The notes below the pieces were generated by a model. It did no database searches, had not been told where the DNA came from, and worked only from the letters and a program-made list of their open reading frames with translations. A DNA stretch of 64,000 nt from Ampullaceana balthica (taxonomy: Eukaryota; Mollusca; Gastropoda; Lymnaeidae). Below, piece after piece: positions 1 to 18,967 of this stretch; position 1 is the stretch's first letter, and the number at the start of each line of letters is the position of its first letter. Made by a program: the position numbers and the translations under genes. The stretch lies in assembly GCA_944989445.1 (NCBI GenBank), contig CALYLW010001025.1:124001-188000 (forward strand), in the 5' to 3' direction.

Positions 1-657
1 CTAACAACCTGATGAGCAACCAAATAAACTTTAGAGCCTCCTGACCACTGAAAGAGCTTAGCTCTAATTTTCTTCTTTGTAGATTTCTGGATTTTTAGAG
101 TTGTGATATTTTTTTCAGATTAGCAACACAAAATAAGATGGCCAGCTGCAATTATTGATCTCAAATGAATTCTCAAATATATTTAAAAATAAGTTCTGAC
201 CTTCTCCCAAATAAAAGATTGGCAGCTTGTGTCTAGCAAAGTAATCAACAATTTAGCTAGTGTATATCAATATAGGAAAGAAGTTAAATATTTTGTAAGA
301 GAAAAATATTATTTATTATTATATACAAGATTCCATTGTAAGAAAATGTAGCTTAAGTCCAATTTTAACCAAAACCAACAGCTAGAGAATTTCTCATGTC
401 TGCTTTAGAAATGAAGATGCTACAATTCCATTTTTTAACAACTCAAAAATAAATTGATCAAAACTCAGACAAAAACCATATTTTAACATGTTCATCTCAA
501 AATGAATATTTTGTACCAATTAAAAGTTTGGTTTTTATTTAATTTTGTTAGAAAACTTACTTGGCAAAATAACAAAAATGTAAGACTAGTGACAAGGAAA
601 ATGTAATGATGCTTGTTAATCTTTTATTCAAATAAATATTGTTATCATAAGGCTTAC
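1..657. other. Intronic sequence, nothing identified
   Basis: AT-rich sequence downstream of exon 5 of the minus-strand CUB/EGF gene. I found no exon with convincing splice sites, RNA gene or repeat here; it is probably intron. Confidence 0.4.
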
Positions 658-6907
<6,250 letters not shown>

Positions 6908-6957
6908 GTTTGACAATCTCCACTTTTCTTGTTATTATTGACTTACACAAACTCACT

Positions 6958-6972
6958 GAACCTTTAAATAAA
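6958..6972 (-). promoter_or_regulatory. Possible core promoter (TATTTAAAGG) of CUB/EGF gene
   Basis: On the minus strand CCCTTTATTTAAAGGTTCAG lies about 55-65 bp before the start codon, and a TCAGTG initiator-like sequence follows. The spacing suits a TATA-like element and a short leader. This is an inference from position only. Confidence 0.3.
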
Positions 6973-7244
6973 GGGTATGATTATGAGAGCGTTGGCAAAA
7001 TTATGAATTTAAAAGCATATTAATGCATATTATGATTTATTATCATTTTAATAAATTTAAATTATTGTTAATACCGCAATCGTCTTAACAGATAAGACAA
7101 GATATTAATATTATCAAATTCATATTCATAGCATTTGCAGGCTACGCCTTGAAATCAAAATAAAATTTGAACTTAATTTGAATTAAAGTTAAAATGAAAC
7201 TTTTTTCTTACAAATTAAAGATGTTATATTTTACATTCTTAGTA

Positions 7245-7423
7245 GGGTTGCCAACTCTCCCATTTTTGCGGGAATCTCCCGGAATCGGTTTCATGTCGTC
7301 TCCCGGTTAACTATGACCCGGGAGAAATAAATTGTAATATGTTAAAATAATTGTTTCGTTGAGTGTTATAATGTTTGCAATTCTATAAACTCCCGGGTTC
7401 GAGGTTATGGGAGTTGGTAACCC
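7245..7423. mobile_element. Short MITE with GGGTTGCCAACT ends and TA duplication
   Basis: The left end GGGTTGCCAACTCTCCCA is mirrored by the right end TGGGAGTTGGTAACCC, and both ends are flanked by TA. The 179-bp size, TA target duplication and internal CCCGG-rich inverted blocks fit a Tc1/mariner-type MITE. No coding sequence. Confidence 0.75.
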
Positions 7424-8055
7424 TAATCCATAGCTAAAATGTGGCATCTATGAACGCATCAGTCAGACTGATCTCTAGGGCGGCAGCCCGCGTTCAAGCG
7501 CAGGGTTTCCAGATGGCAAGTCAAATCTAAAGCCAAAGTGCGGTTTTTAAAAATAATAATAATTTAGAAGAAAAACATACGCATAAAAAAGCTTTTAAAA
7601 ATAATTTAAAAATTTAACCAAAAAATATGTGAGCATGATAAATGATGTCAATAGTGAACTATTGAAAATTCATGTTTTTGGGAGACAAGGAAAAAAAAGA
7701 CCCGATTAACTGCTTACAACATGCATTTGTTATTAACATGTGAGCCCTGACTCACAATAGTGACTAGTCTAGAATTTTAAATTTTATCATATTTCTTTCT
7801 CCCTTAAATTTTTACGTAAAGAAAGCAGGAATATTCTTTTGACAACAGTAGCTATTTAAAAAATGTCATGCTAGAGAATTTCATTCAATGGACCATATTC
7901 AATTCTACTGCTCTAACCCGAATATCAGCCCTACTAAGACTTCTCTACTCGTTTATTAACTTCTATCAACGTTTGGGTCGTACTTCACCTGCAGTAAATT
8001 TAACGCGGAGCGCTTATTCGTTCATCATTCAACTACATAACTCATTACTCTAACC
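7424..8055. other. No gene or repeat recognised
   Basis: AT-rich sequence. One 61-codon frame (7868-8053) has no recognisable domain or splice context and is treated as chance. Confidence 0.4.
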
Positions 8056-8207
8056 AGATTGCACGGGACCCCTGGCTGCAATTCCACCTGGGGCCCGGTC
8101 CAGCCCCCTTTATTATAAAATATAATAAGTTTTTGGCCCTTAAATCATTGGGGGCCCATGGCTTTAGCCCGATCAGCACCACCCCCCCCCGCCCCCTTAA
8201 TCTGCCA
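8056..8207. mobile_element. MITE-like fragment (GGGGCCC / CTTAATCTGCC family)
   Basis: It holds GATTGCACGGGACCCCTGG and CACCTGGGGCCCGGTCCAGC and ends CTTAATCTGCC. A related piece at 16041-16112 has the complementary end GGGGCGGATTAAG, which suggests terminal inverted repeats of one family. Confidence 0.45.
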
Positions 8208-8323
8208 TAGACTCTAAACATTCATGATACCCTCTTCAAGAATCGTGCTCCCTGGTAACTTCTTAATGCAACATTAGACGGTAAGTTTTCCATTATCTAA
8301 CATTAGCCTACTGCTCACATTCT

Positions 8324-11300
8324 GCTGTGTTCTAGGGAGACAGAGTCATAGTGAGACACACTGTGTTCTAGGGATACAGAGTCGTAGTGAGACACACTGT
8401 GTTCTGTGGAGACAGAGTCATAGTGAGACACACTGTGTTCTAGGGATACAGAGTCATAGTGAGACACATTGTGTTCTGGGGATACAGAATCATAGTGAGA
8501 CACACTGTGTTCTAGGGATACATAGTCATAGTGAGACACATTGTGTTCTGGGGAGACAGAGTCATAGTGAGACACACTGTATTCTGGGGAGACAGAGTCA
8601 TAGTGAGACACACTGTGTTCTGGAGATACAGAGTCATAGTGAAACACACTGCGTTCTAGGGATACAGAGTCATAGTAAGACACACTGTGTTCAGGGGATA
8701 CAGAGTCATAGTGAGACACACTGTGTTCTAGGGATACAGAGTCATAGTGAGACACACTGTGTTCAGGGGATACAGAGTCATAGTGAGACACACTGTGTTC
8801 TAGGGATACAGAGTCATAGTGAGACACACTGTGTTCTAGGGATACAGAGTCAAAGTGAGACACACTGTGTTCTAGGGATACATAGTCATAGTGAGACACA
8901 CTGTGTTCTAGGGATACAGAGTCATAGTGAGACACACTGTGTTCAGGGGATACAGAGTCATAGTGAGACACACTGTGTTCTGGGGAGACAAAGTCGTAGT
9001 GAGACACACTGTGTTCTGGGAAGACAGAGCCATAGTGAGACACACTGTGTTCTAGGGATACATAGTCATAGTGAGACACACTGTGTTCTAGGGATACAGA
9101 GTCATACTGAGACACACTGTGTTCAGGGGATACAGAGTCATAGTGAGACACACTGTGTTCTGGGGAGACAAAGTCGTAGTGAGACACACTGTGTTCTGGG
9201 GAGACAGAGTCATAGTGATACACACTGTGTTCAGGGGGAGACATAGTCATTGTGAGACACACTGTGTTCTAGGGATACAGAGTCATAGTGAGACACACTG
9301 TGTTCTAGGGATACAGAGTCATAGTGAGACACACTATGTTCTAGGGATACAGAGTCATAGTGAGACACACTGTGTTCTAGGGATACAGAGCCACAGTGAG
9401 ACCCACTTTGTTCTAGGGATACAGAGTCATAGTGAGACACACTGTGTTCTAGGGATACAGAGTCATAGTGATACACGCTGTGTTCTAGGGATACAGGGTC
9501 ATAGTGAGACACACTGTGTTCAGGGGATACAGAGTCATAGTGAGACACACTGTGTTCTCGGGATACAGAGTCATAGTGAGACACACTGTGTTCAGGGGAT
9601 ACATAGTCATATTGAGACACACTGTGTTCTAGGGATACAGAGTCATAGTGAGACACACTGTATTCAGGGGATACAGAGTCATAGTGAGACACACTGTGTT
9701 CTAGGGATACAGAGTCATAGTGAGACACACTGTGTTCTAGGGATACAGAGTCGCAGTGAGACACACTGTGTTATCGGGAGACATAGTCATAGTGAGACAC
9801 ACTGTGTTATAGGGATACATAGTCATAGTGATACACACTTTGTTCTGGGGAGACAGAGTCGTAATGAGACACACTGTGTTCTGGGGAGACAGAGTCATAG
9901 TGAGACACACTGTGTTCTGGGGAGACAGAGTCATAGTGAGACACACTGTGTTCTAGGGATACAGAGTCATAGTGATACACACTGTGTTCTGGGGAGACAG
10001 AGTCGTAATGAGACACACTGTGTTCTGGGGAGACAGAGTCATAGTGATACACACTGTGTTCTGGGGAGACAGAGTCGTAATGAGACACACTGTGTTCTGG
10101 GGAGACAGAGTCATAGTGAGACACACTGTGTTCTGGGGAGACAGAGTCATAGTGAGACACACTGTGTTCTAGGGATACAGAGTCATAGTGAGACACACTG
10201 TGTTCTAGGGATACAGAGTCGTAGTGAGACACACTGTGTTCTGGGGAGACATAGTCATAGTGAGACACACTGTGTTCTAGGGATACAGAGTCATAGTGAG
10301 ACACACTGTGTTCTAGGGATACAGAGTCGTAGTGAGACACACTGTGTTCTGGGGAGACAGAGTCATATTGAGACACACTATGTTCTGGGGAGACAGAGTC
10401 ATAGTGATACACACTGTGTTCTAGGGATACAGAGTCATAGTGAGACACACTGTGTTCTAGGGATACAGAATCATAGTGAGACACAATGTGTTCTGGGGAG
10501 ACAGAGTCATAGTGAGACACACTGTGTTCTAGGGATACAGAGTCATAGTGAGACACATTGTGTTCTGGGGATACAGAGTCATTGTGAGACACTCTGTGTT
10601 CTAGGGATACAGAGTCATAGTGAGACACATTGTGTTCTGGGGAGACAGAGTCATAGTGAGACACACTGTGTTCAGGGGATACAGAGTCAAAGTGAGACAC
10701 ACTGTGTTCTAGGGATACAGAGTAATTGTGAGACACACTGTGTTCAGGGGATACAGAGTCATAGTGAGACACACTGTGTTCAGGGGGAGACATAGTCATA
10801 GTGAGACACATTGGGTTCTAGGGATACAGAGTCATAGTGAGACACACTGTGTTCAGGGGAGACATAGTCATAGTGAGACACACTGTGTTCAGGGGGAGAC
10901 ATAGTCATAGTGAGACACACTGTGTTCTAGGGATACAGAGTCATAGTGAGACACACTGTGTTCTAGGGATACAGAGTCATAGTGAGACACACTGTGTTCT
11001 AGGGATACAGAGTCATAGTGAGACACACTGTGTTCTAGGGATACAGAGCCACAGTGAGACACACTTTGTTCTAGGGATACAGAGTCATAGTGAGACACAC
11101 TGTGTTCTAGGGATACAGAGTCATAGTGAGACACACTGTGTTCTGTGGAGACAGAGTCATAGTGACACAATGTGTTCTAGGGATACATAGTCATAGTGAG
11201 ACACATTGTGTTCTGGGGAGACAGAGTCATAGTGAGACACACTGTGTTCTGGGGAAACAGAGTCATAGTGAGACACACTGTGTTCTAGGGATACAGAGTC

Positions 11301-11998
11301 ATAGTGAGACACATTGTGTTCTGGGGATACAGAGTCATAGTGAGACACACTGTGTTCTAGGAGACAGGGTCATAGTGAGACACACTGTGTTCTGGGGAGA
11401 CAGAGTCATAGTGAAACACATTGTGTTCTAGAGAGACAGGGTCATAGTGGGACACACTGTGTTCTAGGGAGGCAGGGTCATAGTGAGACACACTGTGTTC
11501 TGGGGAGACAGAGTCATAGTTAGACACACTGTGTTCTAGGGATACAGAGTCATAGTGAGACACACTGTGTTCTAGGGATACATAGTCATAGTGAGACACA
11601 CTGAGTTCTAGGGATACAGAGTCATAGTGAGACACACTGTGTTCTAGGGATACAGAGTCATAGTGAGATACACTGTGTTCTGGGGAGACAGAGTCACAGT
11701 GAGACACACTGTGTTCTAGGGATACAGAGTCATAGTGAGACACACTGTGCTCTAGGGATACAGAGTCATAGTGAGACACACTGTGTTCTAGGGATACAGA
11801 GTCATAGTGAGACACACTGTGTTCTAGGGAGACAGAGTCATAGTGAGACACACTGTATTCTAGGGATACAGAGTCATAGTGAGACACACTGTGTTCTTGT
11901 TAGACAGATTTAAATTGAGACACACTGTGTTCTTGGGAGACAGAGTCATAGTGAGACACACTGTGTTCTAGCGATACAGAGTAATAGTGAGACACAGT
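8324..11998. repeat. 36-bp satellite, about 102 copies
   Basis: The tandem unit of 36 bp has the core GATACAGAGTCATAGTGAGA and the linker CACACTGTGTTCTAGG. Variants recur at a few positions (GATACAG/GAGACAG, TCTAGGG/TCTGGGG/TCAGGGG). Because 36 is a multiple of three and several frames lack stops, open frames of up to 558 codons appear on both strands, with 12-residue periods such as SVSHYDSVSLEH; nothing suggests they are translated. Groups of variants recur about 180 bp and about 1658 bp apart, so large blocks have duplicated. Confidence 0.95.
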
Positions 11999-12021
11999 GT
12001 TCAATGACTCACAGCTATCAC

Positions 12022-12740
12022 CAGAGGCGTCACTAACGTTGGTGTCACCCAGTGCGATAGCTTAAGGTGTCACCAATAACGAATTACCCTATAGACCTCC
12101 TCAGAATCTGTCAGTGTCACCCATCACGACTTACCCTATAGACCTCCTCATAGTCTGTCAGTGTCACCTATCACGACTTACCCTAAAGACCTCCTCAGAG
12201 TCTGTCAGTGCCACCCATTACGACTTACCCTATAGACCTCCTCAGAGTCTGCCAGTGTCAACCCTCATGACTTACCCTATAGACCTCCTCAGAGTCTGTC
12301 AGTGCCACCCATCACGACTTACCCTATAGACCTCCTCAGAGTCTGCCAGTGCCACCCCTCATGACTTACCCTATAGACCTCCTCAGAGTCTGTCAGTGTC
12401 ACCCATCACGACTTACCCTATAGACCTCCTCAGAGTCTGCCAGTGCCACCCCTCATGACTTACCCTATAGACCTCCTCAGAGTCTGTCAGTGTCACCCAT
12501 CACGACTTACCCTATAGACCTCCTCAGAGTCTGCCAGTGCCACCCCTTATGACTTACCCTATACACCTCCTCAGAGTCTGCCAGTTTCATCCCTCATGAC
12601 TTACCCTATAGACCTCCTCAGAGTCTGCCAGTGCCAAATAACTAGAACTAAAGAATTTAACGTTTTGGGTGTCATCCCATGTGATAGGCTCACCCGATTC
12701 AGTCTACACCCCCACCCATAACCCCTTAGTGACGCCGCTG
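12022..12740. mobile_element. hAT-type MITE enlarged by a 47-bp tandem array
   Basis: The ends CAGAGGCGTCACTAACG and TTAGTGACGCCGCTG match the complete 199-bp copy at 44291-44489. The inside is that of the small copy, except that a segment of about 47 bp (core ACCTCCTCAGAGTCTG, CACGACTTACCCTATAG) is repeated about 12 times from about 12075 to 12640. No clear 8-bp target duplication remains. Confidence 0.75.
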
Positions 12741-12845
12741 TCACTTACACAAATCCGTAGGGAAAAAGCGCTTGAGTGGAATGTGATGACATTCTGGAGA
12801 TAAAATGAGTACATGGAATAAACCCGCCAGCTCAAAATGACGGAC

Positions 12846-14610
12846 GTGTTGTGGACAGACCTAAGGAATGCCGGGACAGTCTGGGCTTGTTGTGGACAGA
12901 CCTAAGGAATGCCGGGAAAGTCTAGGCTTGTTGTGGACAGACCTAAGGAATGCCGGGACAGTCTGGGCTTGTTGTGGACAGACCTAAGGAATGCCGGGAC
13001 AGTCTAGGCTTGTTGTGGACAGACCTAAGGAATGCCGGGACAGTCTAGGCTTGTTGTGGACAGACCTAAGGAATGCCGGGACAGTCTAGGCTTGTTGTTG
13101 ACAGATCTAAGGAATGCCGGGACAGAATAGGATTGTTGTGGACGGATCTAAGTAATGCCGGGACAGTCTAGGCTTGTTGTGGAGGTCTAAGGAATGCTGG
13201 GACAGTCTAGGCTTGTTGTTGACAGAGCTAAAGAATGCCGGGACAGTCTAGGCTTGTTGTTGACAGACCTAAGGAATGCCGGGACAGTCTGGGCTTGTTG
13301 TGGACAGACCTAAGGAATGCCGGGAAAGTCTAGGCTTGTTGTGGACCGACCTAAGGAATGCCGGGACAGTCTGGGCTTGTTGTGGACAGACCTAAGGAAT
13401 GCCGGGACAGTCTAGGCTTGTTGTGGACAGACCTAAGGAATGCCGCGACAGTCTAGGCTTGTTGTTGACAGATCTAAGGAATGCCGGGACAGAATAGGAT
13501 TGTTGTGGACGGATCTAAGTAATGCCGGGACAGTCTAGGCTTGTTGTGGAGGTCTAAGGAATGCTGGGACAGTCTAGGCTTGTTGTTGACAGAGCTAAAG
13601 AATGCCGGGACAGTCTAGGCTTGTTGTTGACAGAGCTAAGGAATGCCGAGACAGTCTAGGCTTGTTGTTGACAGAGTTAAGGAATGCCGGGACAGTCTAG
13701 GCTTGTTGTGGACAGATCTAAGGAATGCCGGGACAGTCTAGGCTTGTTGTGGACAGATCTAAGGAATGCCGGGACAGTCTAGGCTTGTTGTGGACAGATC
13801 TAAGGAATGCCGGGACAGTCTAGGCTTGTTGTGGACAGATCTAAGGAATGCCGGGACAGTCTAGGCTTGTTGTGGACAGATCTAAGGAATGCCGGGACAG
13901 TCTAGGCTTGTTGTGGACAGATCTAACGAATGCCGGGACAGTCTAGGCTTGTTGTGGACAGCTCTAAGGAATGCCGGGACAGTCTAGGCTTGTTGTGGAC
14001 AGACCTAAGGAATGCCGGGACAGTATAGGCTTGTTGTGGACAGACCTAAGGAATGCCGGGACAGTCTAGGCTTGTTGTGGACAGACCTAAGGAATGCCGG
14101 GACAGTCTAGGCTTGTTGTGGACAGCTCTAAGGAATGCCGGGACAGTCTAGGCTTGTTGTGGACAGATCTAAGGAATGCCGGGACAGTCTAGGCTTGTTG
14201 TTGACTGATCTAAGGAATGCCGGGACAGTCTAGAATTGTTGTGGACAGATCTAAGGAATGCTGGGACGGTCTAGGAGTGTTGTGGACAGATCTAAGGAAT
14301 GCCGGGACAGTCTAGGCTTGTTGTGGACAGATCTAAGGAATGCCGGGACAGTCTAGGCTTGTTGTTGACAGATCTAAGGAATGCCTGGACAGTCTAGGCT
14401 TGTTGTGGACAGCTCTAAGGAATGCCGGGACAGTCTAGGCTTGTTGTGGACAGACCTAAGGAATGCCGGGACAGTCTAGGCTTGTTGTGGACAGCTCTAA
14501 GGAATGCCGGGACAGTCTAGGCTTGTTGTGGACAGCTCTAAGGAATGCCGGGACAGTTTAGGCTTGTTGTGGACAGCTCTAAAGAATGCCGGGACAGTCT
14601 AGGCTTGTTG
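12846..14610. repeat. 41-bp satellite, about 43 copies
   Basis: The tandem unit of 41 bp has the cores CTAAGGAATGCCGGGACAGT and CTAGGCTTGTTGTGGACAGA. Rare variants (ACAGAATAGG, GTGGAGGTCTAAGGAATGCT) recur exactly 367 bp apart (13122 and 13489; 13181 and 13548), so a nine-unit block that includes one shortened unit has duplicated. Confidence 0.95.
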
Positions 14611-15188
14611 AATGGTAACAATATTTTAAGGGTCAAGATCTCATAGTTCAATAGGACAAAGTAAATTATACTAAATCATAACAGTATATCATTGTACTGA
14701 AGTCTCTGTTAACTGATACACAGAAAACACGGAAAATAGGATTTATATATGTGTTTGTGTGTCTGTGTGTGTTTACAAAATCATAGAGAGCTTACGGTAA
14801 ACAAGGTGCACCACAATTTAGGATGTTATTGTAGGACGGGCCCTAAACGACTTGACACTTAAAACCGCCCCCTCTCCCCATCTTCTCAGCTGCTATACCG
14901 TTGTTGGGTGGTCAGATGCGCATAAATCGTATCAATGAATTCTAAGTTGACTACTGAATGTGCATGCCATGGGGAATTTCCGTGGAAAAACACCTAAACA
15001 CATACGTATGGTCGGTGGGTGAGCGATTAATTGGCGCTGGATGTAAGCCGACCCATGGAAGACAATGGTTAGGGGTTGGTTATTTATTGTAGCTTGCAAC
15101 GACACTCACGGATAAACTAAGGAAAGTATTCCTTGAGGTAACAGATTAAAATCAAACACCTGCATAGGAAACTAGGGTGTAAATTGAG
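14611..15188. other. No gene recognised
   Basis: Unique-looking sequence with a short GT-rich stretch near 14751-14775. No domain-bearing frame, RNA gene or terminal repeat was found. Confidence 0.4.
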
Positions 15189-15410
15189 AGTTTAGAGAGT
15201 GCTTAGAGTGTGTTGTAGAGAGTGCTTAGAGCGTGTTTAAAGAGTGCTTAGAGTGTGTTTAAAGAGTGCTTAGAGTGTGTTTTAGAGAGTGCTTAGAGTT
15301 TGTTTAAAGAGTACTAAGAGTGTGTTTAAAGAGTGCTTAGAGTGTGTTTTAGAGAGTGCTTAGAGTGTGTTTAAAGAGTACTTAGAGTGTGTTTTAGAGA
15401 GTGCTTAGGG
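15189..15410. repeat. 21-23 bp minisatellite
   Basis: Imperfect tandem copies of AGAGTGCTTAGAGTGTGTTT, about ten in all, alternating between TTTAAAG and TTTTAGAG linkers. Confidence 0.85.
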
Positions 15411-16040
15411 ACAGTAGTGGGAGCTCATAAGGCATAGTCTGTAGTAGAACTGTACACTGTGTTTTCTGTTCAAGTTTATTTAATTAGTCTTATCTGAAAA
15501 ATGGTAAAATACCATTCCACTCTCGCTTTCACTTATTTTCTCTCGGGAACGTTATTTTTAACTCAATAAAACGTTACCCAGGCCCGGGCGACGCCAAGGA
15601 GTGAATAAAAATCCAGGATGTCAAATTAATTGTACGAAACTGCGGAGAAACCTTAAGAAAAATGATTTTTTGTATTTTAAAAAAACAGTCCGAAAATGGG
15701 TGAATTTATCATTTTTAATAGTAAATTGTATAGAATTATCCTTTAAAAATAACAAAGGATTTTAAATATTTAACAAAAGAATAAAAAATATTATGTTATA
15801 TAGAGAATATTCGATTTTAACCCAAGCAGCAGTGGGCAGTGAGCAGTGGGCAGTGAGTTTCAAGGTGAGAAGTTGATGTGACTGGGATATTTTGCGACCG
15901 GGGACAGGCTATAAAATATTATAAAATTCGTGCCCCCGACCCTTCCCGTTTAATCAAATTTTACAATAACGTAACGTTGTAGCTTTATTTCGGCGACCCT
16001 GTACCTTGGCACCCTGAGACATATTATAGGTACCCTACAG
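15411..16040. other. AT-rich sequence, no gene recognised
   Basis: Nothing beyond a short GCAGTGGGCAGTGAG duplication near 15828-15857. Confidence 0.4.
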
Positions 16041-16112
16041 CTGGGGCGGATTAAGATTGCAAGGGGGCCCCTGGATGAAATTCATACTGGGGCCTGGTCC
16101 AGCCAGCGTCCA
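16041..16112. mobile_element. MITE-like fragment related to 8056-8207
   Basis: It starts GGGGCGGATTAAGATTGCAA, continues GGGGCCCCTGGATG and ends GGGGCCTGGTCCAGCC, which parallels the 8056 copy. Only one end is present. Confidence 0.4.
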
Positions 16113-16137
16113 TTTAAATAAAATGATTGCTAACCAG

Positions 16138-16449
16138 CAGGACCGGCCTTAGTGAGATGGAGGCCCTAGGGCCAAGGCGAAGTGAATTTGGTGGCCCTAA
16201 ATGTAACAGAATTTTTTTTCTTCTAATTTTCTATAATGGTTCCTGCGCGAGGCCCCAACTAATCGGAGGTCCTAGGCTGCTGCCTAGTTCGCCTATGCCC
16301 ATGGCTGGCCCTGCTGCCTAGTTTGCCTATGCCCATGGCTGGCCATGCTGCCTAGTTTGCCTATGCCCATGGCTGGCCCTGCTGCCTAGTTTGCCTATGC
16401 CCATGGCTGGCCCTGCTGCCTAGTTTGCCTATGCCCATGGCTGGCCCTG
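16138..16449. mobile_element. hAT-type MITE with 34-bp tandem expansion
   Basis: The left end CAGGACCGGCCTTAGTGAG and the right end GGCTGGCCCTG form terminal inverted repeats of the common CAGGGCCGGCC type. The inside (GGAGGCCCTAGGGC, GAAGTGAATTTGGTGGCCC) is shared with an inverted copy at 55473-55650. The right-hand segment of 34 bp, with core TGCCCATGGCTGGCC, is repeated about five times up to the end. Confidence 0.65.
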
Positions 16450-17035
16450 CTAGCAGCTAATACAAGGCAGTTTGTATGTACTAAGACAAAAAATTAAATA
16501 GAAGTCAATTTAATTATTATAAAATTACATGAATCCTAATTTCATTAAAACATTTTTTTCCAACCTGCAACTGTCGTTTGCGAACTTTTCTCATGGCGAA
16601 GTTATCAATCAAGTCAGTAAAGCTAAGTGAGCTTTCAAGTTCCGTTTCAATGCTCATTCGAGAGAGAGCAGACTCAGTCTTTCTTGTCTCATGCAACTTC
16701 TAACTTCAATTTTTTTTCAACTTTTAAAATGCTCGCTCTCCGCTGTAGTTTGATGTCATCATTGAGAGATAGATGCGAAGTGCTATGTGTACATTTGGAA
16801 AGAACTGTTTGAAATTTAGCTCATTCAAAAACTGCAAATTTTTAGCTCTGTGCATGTCTTTTGAGGTTTGCATTGTGCTTTTTCATGTGCTTTTTGCTGA
16901 GTTCTGAAAATTGGACTAATTCTGATGAAAATCAATTTTTAAAATCACGTGATTATTCTTTCATTGACTTACATTTCCCATCGGAAAGCGTCATTGCTGA
17001 GTTCATTTAGGTTGTAGGAAAGCCAAATTTCTCAT

Positions 17036-18630
17036 GGATGTCTTATATGCGTCTCTGTTTGTTGTTGGTCCAACATAGTCGATGATGACCACTCTCATCA
17101 TATTTGTATTTGACCTGTGCTAGGCGGCCACGTGTGTCCTCTGGTGGATTATTAACCCTATTATAGCACGAAATTTGCATCCACATGTCGGACAAGAGAT
17201 AGATGGGATCCTTCATGAGGGTTTTGGATAGGACCTTCTTGGCTTGAAGTTTTGTCTTGGCAGCCTGTTGTCTATTAGTCTCACAGACAGCTGCGCCATT
17301 CCGTATCATAGAGTGCCAGTGGGCTCGGTTACTGGCTGCTTCTTCCCAGGACAAAGGCCATTAGATCAGTTTTAAGTGCATCCTTGTAGCGCTTACGTGG
17401 ATCTCCGCGTGCTCTATGCCCTTCTGTAAGCTCCCCATAGAAGATCCTCTTGGGGAAGCGATGGTCGGCCATGCCCCGGGTCCAAGAATTTGAGATGCTG
17501 TGCTGTATATAAGAACTCTAATATTCATCCAAACAGTCTCAATGTTCGTATTGTTAGAGTGGTGGATCTCAGTTTGTCCTACAGGGCAGTCTCAAGAGAT
17601 TGTTTAGTACTGGCACAGTTTAGCTTTGTGATGTTGAGTCGTTTTAGGGTTTTCCTTTTTAGACTGGTCGACGGATGTCGACATCGTATCTTGAAAGTTC
17701 GTGGCCCACCAGGGCAGTTCTCCGCTGGGGTCTGTTAGTTTCATCTCTGTCCATTAGTGTGCGCACATTCCATGTGCCCAGGGGGATAGGAATAGTCCTC
17801 GGTTTCTTCTTTAGTTTGCGACCTCAGAATTAGGGTCCCCGCCAGCCGCGGTAGTCTCGCCAGAGAAGATTTGAGCAGGCAATGTTTAGGGCACCTTTTC
17901 TAGCCCCTTCCTCATGCCATGGAGGTGAGCACTGAGCAGTGCATTCCTAAAGAGGGCTGCTCAGTCGCTCAGGGGGCTGACGGACCCCACTGCTGCTCAG
18001 TGTCAGTGGTGAACGACCCTATGGCCTGAACCGCCTGCATGCAGGTTTGTGACTACGGCTGCCAGTGTACCCTCACCTGCAGCTTCGCCACTTACCTGTC
18101 ACTACAGGACTTTGGAATGAATCGATGATAATGAGAGTGACTTGCGCTGTGACTTTGTTTAAAGTGAGGAAGATTCGCGCAACACGTCGACCTCACTCTC
18201 TCGCCCAAAACCATCTGGTCCAGCAGCAAGACGTTGTCGAGACAGCTGGTAATGGGGTTGGGTGCAGTGGATGACCAGGACGTCCTATGTGTCTCGTCAT
18301 GCTCTTAGCACTCCACAATGCTTTGCTGTGTATCGCCTCTTGCCCGTTGGCCCATAGAAGATCCAGCGCAGGCAGCCGAAAACAGTCTTCACATGCTGGG
18401 TAGACAAATCCCACTTCACCGAGGTTTGTATCCCATCGGTTACCCTCACCTGGTTTAGCCGGTCAGTCGAGACCGTTTACCGGGGTGTGGCCGCTGTGCA
18501 TGCTACAGCTACTTGGAGCCACAGGTGAGAGTTGAGTGCCAGGTGGAGACCAAAGGTGGCGAACTACCCCAGGAGGAGTACGACTGCTCCCCATCCAGAG
18601 GTGCTACCCCTCCCATGGACACCCCATACA
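17036..18630 (-). mobile_element. Internally deleted LINE (endonuclease start joined to C-terminus)
   Basis: Read on the minus strand, a 5' leader (about 18630-17840) is followed at about 17830-17640 by the start of an APE-type endonuclease: IPLGTWNVRTLMD, RTALVGHELSRYDVDI. The reverse transcriptase is missing. The C-terminal part resumes at about 17480 (HRFPKRIFYGELTEGHRARG) and ends with SNRAHWHSMIRNGAAVCETN near 17300. Stops and frameshifts make it non-functional. The C-terminal part is the same family as the LINE at 57341-58572, and the leader matches 47834-48345. The clade of this non-LTR element was not settled. Confidence 0.8.
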
Positions 18631-18967
18631 CCCCTTTATGTGCATTTAACCAATGTTATAGAGCTGGAGAAAGTTTTATCAATGATTACCATGTAGAAAT
18701 ACTTCGACCTTGAATTGTTATATCTCAGGGAAAATACTGTTTCGGCGGATGGCCCTTAATCAAACTGACACTGTCTCTGTTTTGATCATATTGAAGAGAG
18801 TTTATATTCTTTTTCACGGACTTTTCCTTTTCTTTTTCTTCATAGGAACCCAATTCAGAACTCAGAACACTGTCTTTTAACAAACTCAAGGAGAGATTTC
18901 AACAAATAGGGCTGATTCTAATATAGTACCTGCTCTTGAAGGGATACATTGGTTTTCTGAAATCTTT

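Noticed and set aside
8315..11887. Long open frames of up to 558 codons on both strands with 12-residue periods (SVSHYDSVSLEH, IQSHSETHCVLG)
   Set aside because: They follow from a 36-bp unit without stops in several frames; no start context, signal or domain, and frames on opposite strands overlap fully.
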